This document shows, in pieces, positions 1-6,310 of a DNA stretch of 8,303 nucleotides. The translations under genes and the position numbers were made by a program. The notes under the pieces were generated by a model. That model saw nothing but the letters and a program-made list of their open reading frames with translations. It was not told the DNA's origin and did no database searches. This stretch comes from Acidimicrobiia bacterium (GTDB lineage: Bacteria > Actinomycetota > Acidimicrobiia > Spongiisociales > SHLN01), in assembly GCA_013043085.1 (NCBI GenBank), contig JABDOU010000387.1:1-8303 (forward strand). Direction: 5' to 3'. Each line of letters opens with the position of its first letter. Position 1 is the stretch's first letter.

Positions 1-41
1 GGCCAGAGTTGATCAATCGCCTGTTGCCAATCGACGACTAG
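1..41 (+). CDS. Possible 3' end of an unidentified gene
   Basis: In the frame starting at base 3, the window opens with twelve sense codons reading PELINRLLPIDD, then a TAG stop at 39-41. Nine of the twelve codons end in G or C, as in the real genes here, and the peptide looks like an ordinary protein C-terminus. If real, the gene converges on the response regulator gene with 16 bases between the two stops. Twelve codons cannot identify a family, and an open frame this short can occur by chance. No function is proposed. Confidence 0.25.
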   Translation, partial: PELINRLLPIDD

Positions 42-57
42 ATCGTGGTGAACGGCG

Positions 58-693
58 TCAGAGCAGCTTGCGGTCTGCAGCCCAGCGGGTGAGCTCGTTG
101 CGATTGGAAAGCTGGAGTTTCCTGAGCACCTTGGAGACATGCGTCTCTACGGTCTTGACCGATATGAACAAAGCTTCCCCTACCTCCCGGTAGGTATACC
201 CACGGGCTATGTGGCGCATTACTTCTTGTTCCCTGTCTGTGAGAAGATCGAGCTCCGGATCAACGTCTGCGATATCGATGTCGGTGAAGGTATCGAGCAC
301 GTATCCGGCGAGCTTTGGTGAAAACACTGCGTCACCGTTGTGAACACGGCTGATCGCCTCCACGAGCTCGTCGGTTGCGATGGTTTTTGTCACATACCCG
401 CGAGCCCCGGTTCGGATCAGCGCGATTACATCTTCGGGGGCGTCCGAGGTGGAAAGTGCCAGGAAGGCAACATCAGGGTCGGTTTCCAATACCTTTTTGA
501 CGACACGACGCCCGCCCCCTCCCGGCATGTGGACATCCACGAGCACCACGTCGGGTTTTCGTTCGAGAATCAGCTCGATGGCCGCATCAACGTCGTCGGC
601 GTCCCCTATCAAATCAACGTGACCGTCCAATTCGGACCGCACCCCGGCTCGAAAGAGTCCATGGTCGTCCACAACGAACACCCGGATGCTCAT
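58..693 (-). CDS. LuxR/NarL-family two-component response regulator
   Basis: This is a DNA-binding transcription regulator of 211 residues, the usual length for the NarL/FixJ class. An N-terminal receiver domain (about 3-120) has the acidic pair D9/D10, the phosphoacceptor D53 in VLVDVHMPG, the switch serine S81 and the conserved K103. A short acidic linker (about 134-150) leads to a LuxR-type helix-turn-helix (about 150-195) with LTDREQEV and the recognition region ISVKTVETHVSKVLRKL. All residues needed for phosphorylation are present, so it should be active. Its ATG lies inside the stop of the upstream kinase gene (ATGA, 690-693), with AGGA a few bases before it, so the two are translationally coupled cognate partners. 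Targets cannot be read from the sequence. Autoregulation through palindromes in the divergent spacer (1815-1873) is a reasonable guess. Family assignment is very secure. Confidence 0.95.
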   Translation of the reverse strand: MSIRVFVVDDHGLFRAGVRSELDGHVDLIGDADDVDAAIELILERKPDVVLVDVHMPGGGGRRVVKKVLETDPDVAFLALSTSDAPEDVIALIRTGARGYVTKTIATDELVEAISRVHNGDAVFSPKLAGYVLDTFTDIDIADVDPELDLLTDREQEVMRHIARGYTYREVGEALFISVKTVETHVSKVLRKLQLSNRNELTRWAADRKLL

Positions 694-1814
694 ACAGAAT
701 CCTGCGGGACGTGCATCGACAGCTCCAATTCGGTTCCAACACCTGCGCCGCTGTGAAACTCGGCAGACCCACCGTAGCGTTCCATACGACCGATGATCGA
801 CTCTGAGATTCCTTTCCGGTCAGATCCGATCGCCTGGAGATCGAATCCGGGTCCGCGATCGCGCACAAAGACATGTACTCGCTGATTGCGGATCTCAGAG
901 AACAGGTCGACGCGATCCTGCCCGCTGTGCTTGGCCGAGTTGATCAACCCTTCTTTCGCCGCTGCCACCAACGCCTCCAGGGCCGATGTCATGGGAGCGT
1001 CACCCACGGTGACGACCTCAACGCCGACGTGATACGAGTCTTCGACGTCCTCGGCTACCTTGCGGATGGCCGAGCCGAGTGTGCCATCGACTCGACGATC
1101 GACACCGAAGAGCTGATCACGCAAGACCCGTTCCTGGCGTCTGGCCAGCGAGCTCACGGTCTCGGGTTCGCTTGCGTTGCGCTGGATCAAAGCGAGCGTT
1201 TGCAGAACCGAGTCATGGACCCGGGACGCAATTTCTGCGCGCTCATCAGCTCGCACGCGAGCGGCCCGCTCCTCGCGCAACGCCTTTTCAGCTCGTCGTC
1301 TCGCACGATCGCTTCGTTCGAAGACTTGCTGTCCCCAACCCGCCACCACTGCTGCGACCACGTAGATCAACGATGTCGTGACCTTGCCCGCAAAATCGTA
1401 TTCGCCGCTCAGGGCAATCACGACCCCGGCCGCAACGGCAGCTACGAGACCTCCGGAGATGCCACCGACGTATCCCCAGAGGACGACTGAGGCTATCGGA
1501 TAGCCGGCTCCGTAGTTCACGCCATCGGCTGCATCAAAGAGCGGGACGATCAGGGTGATGAGACCGATGGCGAGATCGCTGAGCATCCAGCGCAACGTCG
1601 CCAGTGTCTCCGGCCGATTGCGAGCCGTGCGCCACGTCACGAATGCGAACACCCAGGCCAGGGTGATGATGGCAACCACGATTCCGGTCGCGGGCGGTGG
1701 CCGATCGTTCTGGAGAGCAAACAAAGCGAGCACAGTCAGCCAAAGCGCGGTGATGAATCGGAAGCCGCCAAAGATGCGTGCCAGGGTCCGGTCGGTTTCG
1801 AGTCGTTCGCTCAT
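690..1814 (-). CDS. Membrane sensor histidine kinase, NarL/DegS type (MacS-like)
   Basis: This sensor kinase of 374 residues autophosphorylates on histidine and passes phosphate to the regulator encoded immediately after it. The N-terminal half (about 15-160) has several hydrophobic segments (roughly 20-36, 43-61, 76-93, 106-135, 145-160) and no large extracellular domain, so it probably senses a membrane or intramembrane signal. A charged, Arg/Glu-rich coiled-coil stretch (about 165-195) joins this to a HisKA_3-type dimerisation motif. H200 is the phosphorylated residue, followed by D201 and Q205 (HDxxxQ, the kinase and phosphatase signature). The HATPase domain has an N-box around N292 (EGLINSAKHS) and a G-box DRGPGF at 319-324. 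The architecture recalls the actinobacterial MacS-type kinases with an N-terminal DUF5931 domain; that comparison is from memory. The start is ATG with no clear ribosome binding site; a possible promoter places transcription start at or next to it. Confidence 0.92.
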   Translation of the reverse strand: MSERLETDRTLARIFGGFRFITALWLTVLALFALQNDRPPPATGIVVAIITLAWVFAFVTWRTARNRPETLATLRWMLSDLAIGLITLIVPLFDAADGVNYGAGYPIASVVLWGYVGGISGGLVAAVAAGVVIALSGEYDFAGKVTTSLIYVVAAVVAGWGQQVFERSDRARRRAEKALREERAARVRADERAEIASRVHDSVLQTLALIQRNASEPETVSSLARRQERVLRDQLFGVDRRVDGTLGSAIRKVAEDVEDSYHVGVEVVTVGDAPMTSALEALVAAAKEGLINSAKHSGQDRVDLFSEIRNQRVHVFVRDRGPGFDLQAIGSDRKGISESIIGRMERYGGSAEFHSGAGVGTELELSMHVPQDSV

Positions 1815-1815
1815 G

Positions 1816-1832
1816 GCGGCAATTATTGTCGC
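1816..1832. promoter_or_regulatory. Imperfect palindrome over the kinase -10 box
   Basis: GCGGCAATTATTGTCGC has 8-base arms around a single central T and matches at seven of eight pairs (the exception would be a G-T pair). It covers the putative minus-strand -10 box at 1822-1827, the position expected of a repressor or autoregulatory operator. The binding protein is unknown; the adjacent LuxR-type regulator is the obvious candidate. Confidence 0.35.
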
Positions 1833-1841
1833 ATCGGCGGG

Positions 1842-1856
1842 GAACTGTCTCAGTTC
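1842..1856. promoter_or_regulatory. Perfect 6-bp inverted repeat over the kinase -35 box
   Basis: GAACTG-TCT-CAGTTC is a perfect inverted repeat with a 3-base centre. It overlaps the putative minus-strand -35 hexamer (1846-1851) and lies just upstream of the putative recO -10 (1862-1867), so one bound protein could affect both directions. The half-site spacing does not match the LexA/SOS box, which has GAAC and GTTC four bases apart rather than seven. Confidence 0.4.
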
Positions 1857-1873
1857 GGGAGTAGCGTTGCCTC

Positions 1874-2593
1874 ATGGGCTTGAAGAAAGACCACGGCATC
1901 GTGCTGCGCGGATATCCCTTTGGTGATGCCGATCGGGTAGTTGTGATCCTGTCGCCCAACCATGGAAAGCTCCGGACCGTTGCCAAAGGGGTCCGCAAGA
2001 CCAAATCCCGTTTCGGGGGCCGGTTGGAGCCATTTACCCATGTCGAGGTCGGCCTCTACGAAGGACGCAACCTCGACACCATTACGTCCGTGTCTGTCAT
2101 TGAGGCATTTCCCAGGCTGCGAGAGAACCTGGACAGCGTTATGAAGGGCGGCACGATGCTCGAAGCCGCTGACGCCATAGCTGTGGAAGGCGAAGGTGCC
2201 CATCGTCTTTTCCTGCTCATGCAGCGGGGGCTCCGTGCGCTCGATCGCGGCCATGATCACCCGGACTTGATCGCCGCCTATTTGTTGAAGGTCGCAGAAG
2301 TCGTTGGCGTTGCCCCCTCCCTTCGTCATTGCGCCTCGTGTGGAACGCCGGGCGACCACGCCCTCTTTTCGTTCCCGGCCGGGGGAGTGCTGTGTGAGGC
2401 GTGTGGTATCGCGGGTGCTGCTCGACTCCGCCCAGGCGTCGCGTCGTATCTGGCCGATTTGGCCGGGTCTGATTTCACAGAGATGCCAGGGCACAACGCC
2501 TCCTTCTCAGGTGAGGCGATGGGGATCACCAGGCGGTTCGTCGAGTATCACCTCGAACGCCAGCTGCGCAGTCTCGCCCTGCTCGAAGACTGA
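1874..2593 (+). CDS. recO: DNA repair protein RecO
   Basis: RecO (239 residues, normal length) is a cytoplasmic recombination mediator that, with RecR, helps load RecA onto SSB-coated single-stranded gaps and anneals complementary strands. The N-terminal OB-fold (about 1-80) starts with the typical pattern of a short basic stretch, GIVLRGYPFGDADRVVVIL and a KGVRKTKSRFGGRLEPF segment. A helical domain follows, with a four-cysteine zinc site C153-x2-C156 and C174-x2-C177 (CASC and CEAC), as in most bacterial RecO proteins. The ATG at 1874 is chosen because the protein begins at the conserved family start; there is no clear Shine-Dalgarno sequence and the mRNA may be leaderless. Its TGA shares one base with the ATG of uppS, so the two are coupled. 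The recO-uppS order is common in actinobacteria. Identification is secure. Confidence 0.95.
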   Translation: MGLKKDHGIVLRGYPFGDADRVVVILSPNHGKLRTVAKGVRKTKSRFGGRLEPFTHVEVGLYEGRNLDTITSVSVIEAFPRLRENLDSVMKGGTMLEAADAIAVEGEGAHRLFLLMQRGLRALDRGHDHPDLIAAYLLKVAEVVGVAPSLRHCASCGTPGDHALFSFPAGGVLCEACGIAGAARLRPGVASYLADLAGSDFTEMPGHNASFSGEAMGITRRFVEYHLERQLRSLALLED

Positions 2594-3318
2594 TGCTCGA
2601 TCCGGACCGGATCCCGCGCCACATCGCCATCATCATGGACGGCAACGGCCGATGGGCAAACCAGCGTGACCTTCCCCGAACAGCGGGGCACGTTGCAGGT
2701 GAAACCACCTTGTTTGACACCATCGATCGAGTGAGTGATCTGGGCGTTGCCTGGCTAACGGTCTATGCCTTTTCTACCGAGAACTGGTCGCGCTCCGACG
2801 AGGAGGTGGCGTTTCTCATGGCCTTCAACGAGAGCTTGCTCGTGCGGCATCGCGATCATGTCGCCGAGCGCGGTATTCGCATTCATTTCATGGGTTTGGT
2901 CGATGATGAGCGCATTCCGGCAAACGTTCGCCGCCAGATGCGTGAATCCGAAGAGATCACGGCCGACAACGAGGGTATGCGGCTGGTGTTTGCGTTCAAC
3001 TATGGCGGACGGGCCGATATCGTCCAGGCAGTCCGGGCGATCGCACATCGAGTCGAGGAGGGTTCGCTCCTGGCCGGCGACGTCGACGAGGAGACCGTTG
3101 TCGGCTCGCTCATGCTTCCCGATCTGCCCGATCCAGAGATGGTGATCCGCACCAGCGGGGAGCAGCGTCTCTCCAATTTTCTCACATGGCAGTCGGCGTA
3201 CTCAGAGCTGGTCTTCACCGACGTCCTTTGGCCGGATTTCGACGAGCAGGCGTTGCACGATTGTCTCATTGAATACCAGGGTCGGGATCGTCGGTTCGGG
3301 GGAGCAGCCGACGAGTAA
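2593..3318 (+). CDS. uppS: Isoprenyl transferase (undecaprenyl/decaprenyl diphosphate synthase)
   Basis: This cis-prenyltransferase adds isopentenyl units to an allylic diphosphate to make the long-chain lipid diphosphate that carries peptidoglycan and other envelope precursors. At 241 residues it is full length. The signatures are present: [12 protein letters not shown] with catalytic/Mg-binding D16; the H33-V-A-G36 segment; AFSTENWSR (59-67); FNYGGRADI (135-143); and the C-terminal RTSGE (186-190) followed by R192-L-S and E205, which bind the homoallylic substrate. Whether the product is C50 (as in mycobacteria) or C55 cannot be told from sequence. The start codon lies in TGATG with the recO stop, implying termination-reinitiation. 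glyS starts 13 bases after its stop, so recO, uppS and glyS probably form one transcript. Confidence 0.96.
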   Translation: MLDPDRIPRHIAIIMDGNGRWANQRDLPRTAGHVAGETTLFDTIDRVSDLGVAWLTVYAFSTENWSRSDEEVAFLMAFNESLLVRHRDHVAERGIRIHFMGLVDDERIPANVRRQMRESEEITADNEGMRLVFAFNYGGRADIVQAVRAIAHRVEEGSLLAGDVDEETVVGSLMLPDLPDPEMVIRTSGEQRLSNFLTWQSAYSELVFTDVLWPDFDEQALHDCLIEYQGRDRRFGGAADE

Positions 3319-3331
3319 CCTCCGGCCACCT

Positions 3332-4657
3332 ATGACTGCTTCGTTGCCCGAATCCCCAAGCCTCGAGACCATCGTCAACCTTGCCAAGCGGCGTGGGTTC
3401 GTATTTCCGGCCTCTGAGATCTACGGCGGTCTCCGCTCCTCCTGGGACTACGGACCACTTGGTGCCGAGCTGTTGCGCAACATCAAGGACGAGTGGTGGT
3501 ACTCGATGGTCCGGTCGCGAGACGACGTGGTCGGCCTGGATTCGGCGATCATTCAAGAACGTCAGGTGTGGCAAGCCTCCGGTCATGAGGAGTCTTTTTC
3601 GGATCCGCTCGTCGAGTGTTCTCACTGCAACAAGCGACACCGGCTCGACAAGCTGAAGGATCCGAACATCTGTCCCGATTGCGGATCGAAAGGGACGTTC
3701 GGAGAGGCCCGCGAATTCAACTTGATGCTGCAGACCTACCTGGGGCCCGTAGCCGACGCCGGCGCACTTGCCTACCTGCGCCCCGAGACTGCCCAGGGAA
3801 TCTTCATCAACTACGAGAACGTCCGGCGGACCATGCGCTTGAAGCTGCCATTCGGAATCGCCCAGGTGGGCAAGTCGTTCCGGAACGAAATCACGCCCGG
3901 GCAGTTCATCTTCCGAACTCGCGAGTTCGAGCAGATGGAGATGGAGTTCTTCTGTCGCCCCGCAGAGGCTCAGCGCTGGCATGAGTACTGGTTGCAGGAA
4001 CGCCTCCAGTGGTATCTCGATCTCGGAATGAATCCCGACAACGTCAGGCTGCGGCCACACGAGCCTGACGAGCTGGCTCATTATGCGGCCGCCACCAGCG
4101 ATGTCGACTTCAAGTATCCGTGGGGGTGGGACGAGCTAGAAGGTATCGCCAACCGCACCGACTTTGATCTCAAGGCGCATTCGGAGTTGAGTGGCCAGGA
4201 CCTTCGCTATTTCGACCCGGAAGCCAACGAGCGCTTCTACCCGTACGTGATCGAGCCGGCCGCGGGTGCCACAAGGGCTGCGCTCGCCTTCATGTTCGAT
4301 GCCTATCACGAGGAAGAGGTGCGGGGAGAAAAGCGCGTTGTCATGCGATTCCATCCCAAACTGGCGCCTATCAAGGTTGCGGTGTTGCCGCTGTCCAAGA
4401 AGGACGAGCTGTTGGCGGATACCGAGGCCGTGGCCGGGGCACTGCGAACCAGGCACAACATCGAGGTGGACGTAACCCAGTCGATTGGAAAGCGCTACCG
4501 GCGTCAAGACGAGATCGGAACTCCGTACGCGGTGACGATCGATTTCGACACGCTCGAGGATCGGGCCGTAACCGTGCGCGACCGGGATTCGATGGAACAG
4601 GAACGGGTCTCCATCGATCAGATCGCCGCCTACCTGGACGCCCGTCTACGCGTCTGA
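3332..4657 (+). CDS. glyS: Glycyl-tRNA synthetase (class II, alpha2 type)
   Basis: This enzyme attaches glycine to tRNA-Gly in the cytoplasm. The single-chain (alpha2) form is encoded, 441 residues from the ATG at 3332. After an N-terminal segment with [14 protein letters not shown], an insertion carries a Cys4 zinc-site pattern C96-x2-C99 and C114-x2-C117. Class II signatures follow: RPETAQGIF (150-158), motif 2 [19 protein letters not shown] (183-201) with EMEFF (203-207), and motif 3 GATRAALAF (312-320). The C-terminal anticodon-binding domain runs from about 344 ([18 protein letters not shown]) to the end. The frame is open upstream to a TTG at 3269, but that would add 21 residues overlapping uppS; the ATG gives the normal family start. 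No strong Shine-Dalgarno is visible, so translation probably relies on coupling to uppS. Mycobacteria have zur/smtB-type regulator genes between uppS and glyS; here there are none. Confidence 0.95.
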   Translation: MTASLPESPSLETIVNLAKRRGFVFPASEIYGGLRSSWDYGPLGAELLRNIKDEWWYSMVRSRDDVVGLDSAIIQERQVWQASGHEESFSDPLVECSHCNKRHRLDKLKDPNICPDCGSKGTFGEAREFNLMLQTYLGPVADAGALAYLRPETAQGIFINYENVRRTMRLKLPFGIAQVGKSFRNEITPGQFIFRTREFEQMEMEFFCRPAEAQRWHEYWLQERLQWYLDLGMNPDNVRLRPHEPDELAHYAAATSDVDFKYPWGWDELEGIANRTDFDLKAHSELSGQDLRYFDPEANERFYPYVIEPAAGATRAALAFMFDAYHEEEVRGEKRVVMRFHPKLAPIKVAVLPLSKKDELLADTEAVAGALRTRHNIEVDVTQSIGKRYRRQDEIGTPYAVTIDFDTLEDRAVTVRDRDSMEQERVSIDQIAAYLDARLRV

Positions 4658-4682
4658 CCGCCCGGGACTCCATGTTGGCTGC

Positions 4683-4705
4683 GTTAAGCGCCACCATGCG
4701 CTAAC
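4683..4705 (+). terminator. Weak inverted repeat after glyS
   Basis: GTTAAGCGC (4683-4691) and GCGCTAAC (4698-4705) pair over eight base pairs with one bulged A and a six-base loop, starting 25 bases after the glyS stop. No T-run follows, so it would have to act as a tail-less terminator, or it may be an operator for the transporter operon. Low confidence. Confidence 0.25.
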
Positions 4706-4742
4706 CTATCCGGCGGTCGCGAAACCGTGGCCATTCATAACG

Positions 4743-4773
4743 TTGACAAAACTGTTTAGCGATTGCGTAACAA
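4743..4773 (+). promoter_or_regulatory. Probable promoter of the sugar transporter operon
   Basis: A perfect TTGACA -35 hexamer lies at 4743-4748 in the 158-bp gap before the binding-protein gene. The -10 is ambiguous: CGTAAC at 4766-4771 (17-bp spacer) and TAACAA at 4768-4773 (19-bp spacer) each match only three consensus bases. A weak core like this would fit a promoter needing an activator, which is inference. Any transcript would have a leader of about 35-40 bases before the start codon at 4816. Confidence 0.45.
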
Positions 4774-4800
4774 CCGTTCAACATTTCTGGATCAGAACTG

Positions 4801-4806
4801 AGGAGG
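4801..4806 (+). promoter_or_regulatory. Strong ribosome binding site
   Basis: AGGAGG, preceded by TG, sits nine bases before the ATG at 4816. It is the best Shine-Dalgarno sequence in the window and fits a binding protein that must be made in excess over its membrane partners. Confidence 0.8.
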
Positions 4807-4815
4807 ATCCGACTT

Positions 4816-6204
4816 ATGCGCAGATTAATTGCGTTGCTACTCGCGCTGGCGCTGGTAGCTACCGCGTGTGGTGGAGGCACCACCGATGAGGAGACGACCA
4901 CTACGGCCGCTCCCGGCACCGAAGAAACAACAACAACCGAAGCCATGGAAGAAGAGCCCATGGAAGAAGAACCCATGGAAGAGGGTTCGCTAGAAGGCAC
5001 AACCGTCACCGTTTTCTCTTCAGAGGACGGCGTTGACGAGGCAACGGGCATTCAGCGAGCTCTGGACGTCTTCGCAGAAGAGCATGGAATGACGATCACC
5101 CACACCGGTGCCCGTGACTTCTCGGATCAGATCAACGCCCAGGCGGCTGGTGGTAACCCGCCGGACATCGGTATGTTCCCGCAGCCGGGGAAGGTGCTCG
5201 ACTTCGCTTCGCAGGGCTTCTTGTTGCCGCTTCCCGCTGAGGTCGATGCTGCCGTGAGGCCGCAATGGCCGGGAGGCACGCTCGAGACCTATACGTACGA
5301 AGGTGACGCATACGCGGTCCAGGTCAAGACGGACTACAAGTCGATCGTGTGGTACAACACGCAGGTCTTCGAAGATGGTGGGTACGAGGTTCCCACGACG
5401 CTTGATGAGCTCGTAGCACTCGGCAACACCATGATCGCTGACGGACAGACTCCGTGGTGTATCGGCATCGAGTCCGGTCCTGCCACCGGTTGGGTCTTCA
5501 CCGACTGGATGGAAGACATGATGCTCCGCGTCGAAGGGCCGGAGGCGTACGACCAGTGGGCGACCAACGAGCTCAAGTTCGACGACCCCCGGGTCATCGC
5601 GATCGGTAATACGATCCTCGACATCTGGAACGCACCGGGCAATACCTATGCAGCCGGTGGTTCGATCGCGGCTACGTCGCATAGCTCGGACCACGGCCAG
5701 CCGCTTGCGGACGGAACGTGCGCCATGGTGCGCCAGGCGTCGTTCTTTGCGGCGTTCTTGCCAGAGGGTACGAGCGTGGGACCTGATGGTCAGGTCAATA
5801 CGTTCTACTTCCCGAACGTGGATACCAACTCGAAGCCGGTGCTGACGGCTGGTAACGCGGCGTCCGCGTTCCGCGACGCCCCCGAGGTGTGGGCCGTCAT
5901 GGAGTATCTCGGATCGACCCAGTACGCAGAAGAACGACAGAAGGCGCAGCGTGAGATCAAGGGCGGCGACGCCTCCGGTTTCCTGACTGCCAACCTGGAC
6001 GTCGACCTGGGCCTGTGGAACGAGCTGGAAAGTGCGTTCATCGCTGAACTCTTGACTGCCGATCCGGCCCGATTCGACGTTGCCGACTTGATGCCTTCAG
6101 CAGTCGGATCCGGATCGTTCTGGACCGAGGGAACCAGCGTGGTAAATGGCGACAAGACGGTTGAGGAAGGCTTCGCAGCTATCCAGGCATCATGGCCTAG
6201 CTAG
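4816..6204 (+). CDS. aglE: AglE-like sugar ABC transporter substrate-binding lipoprotein
   Basis: This 462-residue lipoprotein should capture a sugar outside the membrane and deliver it to the permeases encoded downstream. A lipoprotein signal peptide (RR, then a Leu/Ala-rich core) ends in a VATAC lipobox with lipidated C18. A low-complexity linker of Thr, Glu and Met-Glu-Glu-Glu-Pro repeats (about 19-58) precedes the folded domain. The domain resembles the AglE branch of family 1 solute-binding proteins, with NPPDIGMFPQPG, the block TPWCIGIESGPATGW with C215, and TCAMVRQASF with C302; the two cysteines may form a disulfide. AglE of rhizobia binds alpha-glucosides such as sucrose, maltose and trehalose; the sugar here cannot be fixed from sequence. 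A perfect hairpin separates it from the permease genes. The assignment as a sugar-binding protein is very sure; the AglE subgroup is probable, from remembered conserved blocks. Confidence 0.88.
   Translation: MRRLIALLLALALVATACGGGTTDEETTTTAAPGTEETTTTEAMEEEPMEEEPMEEGSLEGTTVTVFSSEDGVDEATGIQRALDVFAEEHGMTITHTGARDFSDQINAQAAGGNPPDIGMFPQPGKVLDFASQGFLLPLPAEVDAAVRPQWPGGTLETYTYEGDAYAVQVKTDYKSIVWYNTQVFEDGGYEVPTTLDELVALGNTMIADGQTPWCIGIESGPATGWVFTDWMEDMMLRVEGPEAYDQWATNELKFDDPRVIAIGNTILDIWNAPGNTYAAGGSIAATSHSSDHGQPLADGTCAMVRQASFFAAFLPEGTSVGPDGQVNTFYFPNVDTNSKPVLTAGNAASAFRDAPEVWAVMEYLGSTQYAEERQKAQREIKGGDASGFLTANLDVDLGLWNELESAFIAELLTADPARFDVADLMPSAVGSGSFWTEGTSVVNGDKTVEEGFAAIQASWPS
4945..4986 (+). repeat. 15-bp in-frame tandem repeat in the lipoprotein linker
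   Basis: Two copies of an ATGGAAGAAGARCCC unit (4945-4959, 4960-4974) and a degenerate third (4975-4986) encode MEEEP-MEEEP-MEEG just after the lipid anchor. The copies are almost identical in DNA, so they probably arose by recent slippage, and their number may vary among strains. The segment forms an acidic, flexible tether. Confidence 0.8.
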
Positions 6205-6213
6205 TTCCGTACC

Positions 6214-6234
6214 CGAAACTCGAAACCACGAAAC
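6214..6234 (+). repeat. Three CGAAAC direct repeats
   Basis: CGAAAC occurs at 6214-6219, 6221-6226 and 6229-6234, spaced 7 and 8 bases apart. The third copy is part of the left arm of the hairpin at 6228-6260. The right arm ends in GGTTTCG, so it could pair less stably with the second copy (CGAAACC). A function is not evident; the repeats may be remnants of hairpin duplication. Confidence 0.5.
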
Positions 6235-6260
6235 CGGCCTGCATCGCAGGCCGGTTTCGT
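6228..6260 (+). terminator. Strong 15-bp hairpin between binding protein and permease
   Basis: Bases 6228-6242 and 6246-6260 are perfect reverse complements (15 bp, GC-rich core) with a three-base loop, ATC, starting 24 bases after the stop of the binding-protein gene. There is no long T-run afterwards, only CTATCTT. In AglE-type operons such a hairpin usually acts as a partial terminator or protects the upstream mRNA from 3' decay, so the binding protein is made in excess of the permeases. I see no convincing new promoter between it and the permease start, which favours read-through over a full stop. Confidence 0.8.
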
Positions 6261-6294
6261 CTATCTTGGGTGCCTACCCGTCATGATTCGTAGC

Positions 6295-6310
6295 AAAGGA
6301 AGAGAATTTG
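6295..6310 (+). promoter_or_regulatory. RBS that fixes a TTG start for the permease
   Basis: AAAGGAAG (6295-6302) is placed correctly for the TTG at 6308-6310: the AGGA ends seven bases before it. The nearest upstream ATG (6283-6285) is in another frame. TTG is therefore the best start; starting later would begin inside the first membrane helix or lose it. Confidence 0.7.

Larger units (their letters stand above)
1815..1873. promoter_or_regulatory. Divergent promoter region between the kinase and recO
   Basis: Only 59 bases separate the start codons of two divergent genes. On the minus strand, AATAAT (1822-1827) matches five of six bases of the -10 consensus. GAGACA (1846-1851) matches four of six of TTGACA, with an 18-bp spacer. 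This would start kinase transcription at about the ATG, giving a leaderless mRNA. On the plus strand, TAGCGT (1862-1867) fits the TAnnnT form of actinobacterial -10 boxes and would also give a nearly leaderless recO transcript; I see no good -35 for it. Lack of a Shine-Dalgarno sequence before either gene fits leaderless expression. All of this is from visual motif matching. Confidence 0.45.

Noticed and set aside
873..1490. 205-codon open frame on the plus strand
   Set aside because: It lies fully antisense to the histidine kinase, whose H-box, N-box and G-box are all intact. Its peptide has no family features and is explained by GC-rich codon shadowing.
1842..1856. LexA (SOS) box upstream of recO
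   Set aside because: GAAC and GTTC half-sites are present but seven bases apart instead of four, and the inner bases do not match the actinobacterial or Bacillus LexA consensus.
1850..2494. 214-codon open frame on the minus strand
   Set aside because: It is antisense to recO and overlaps the divergent promoter. The RecO frame has a full-length conserved protein with its zinc cysteines.
3269..3331. TTG start that would lengthen glyS by 21 residues
   Set aside because: It would overlap uppS by 50 bases and add a non-conserved leader. The ATG at 3332 gives the expected glycyl-tRNA synthetase N-terminus.
3266..4081. 271-codon open frame on the minus strand
   Set aside because: It is antisense to glyS across the zinc site and motif 2, with no recognisable domain.
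6266..6296. Separate promoter for the permease genes
   Set aside because: TTGGGT at 6266-6271 has only a poor partner (TAGCAA at 6291-6296, 19-bp spacer), and a transcript starting there would lack the ribosome binding site. Too weak to report as a feature.
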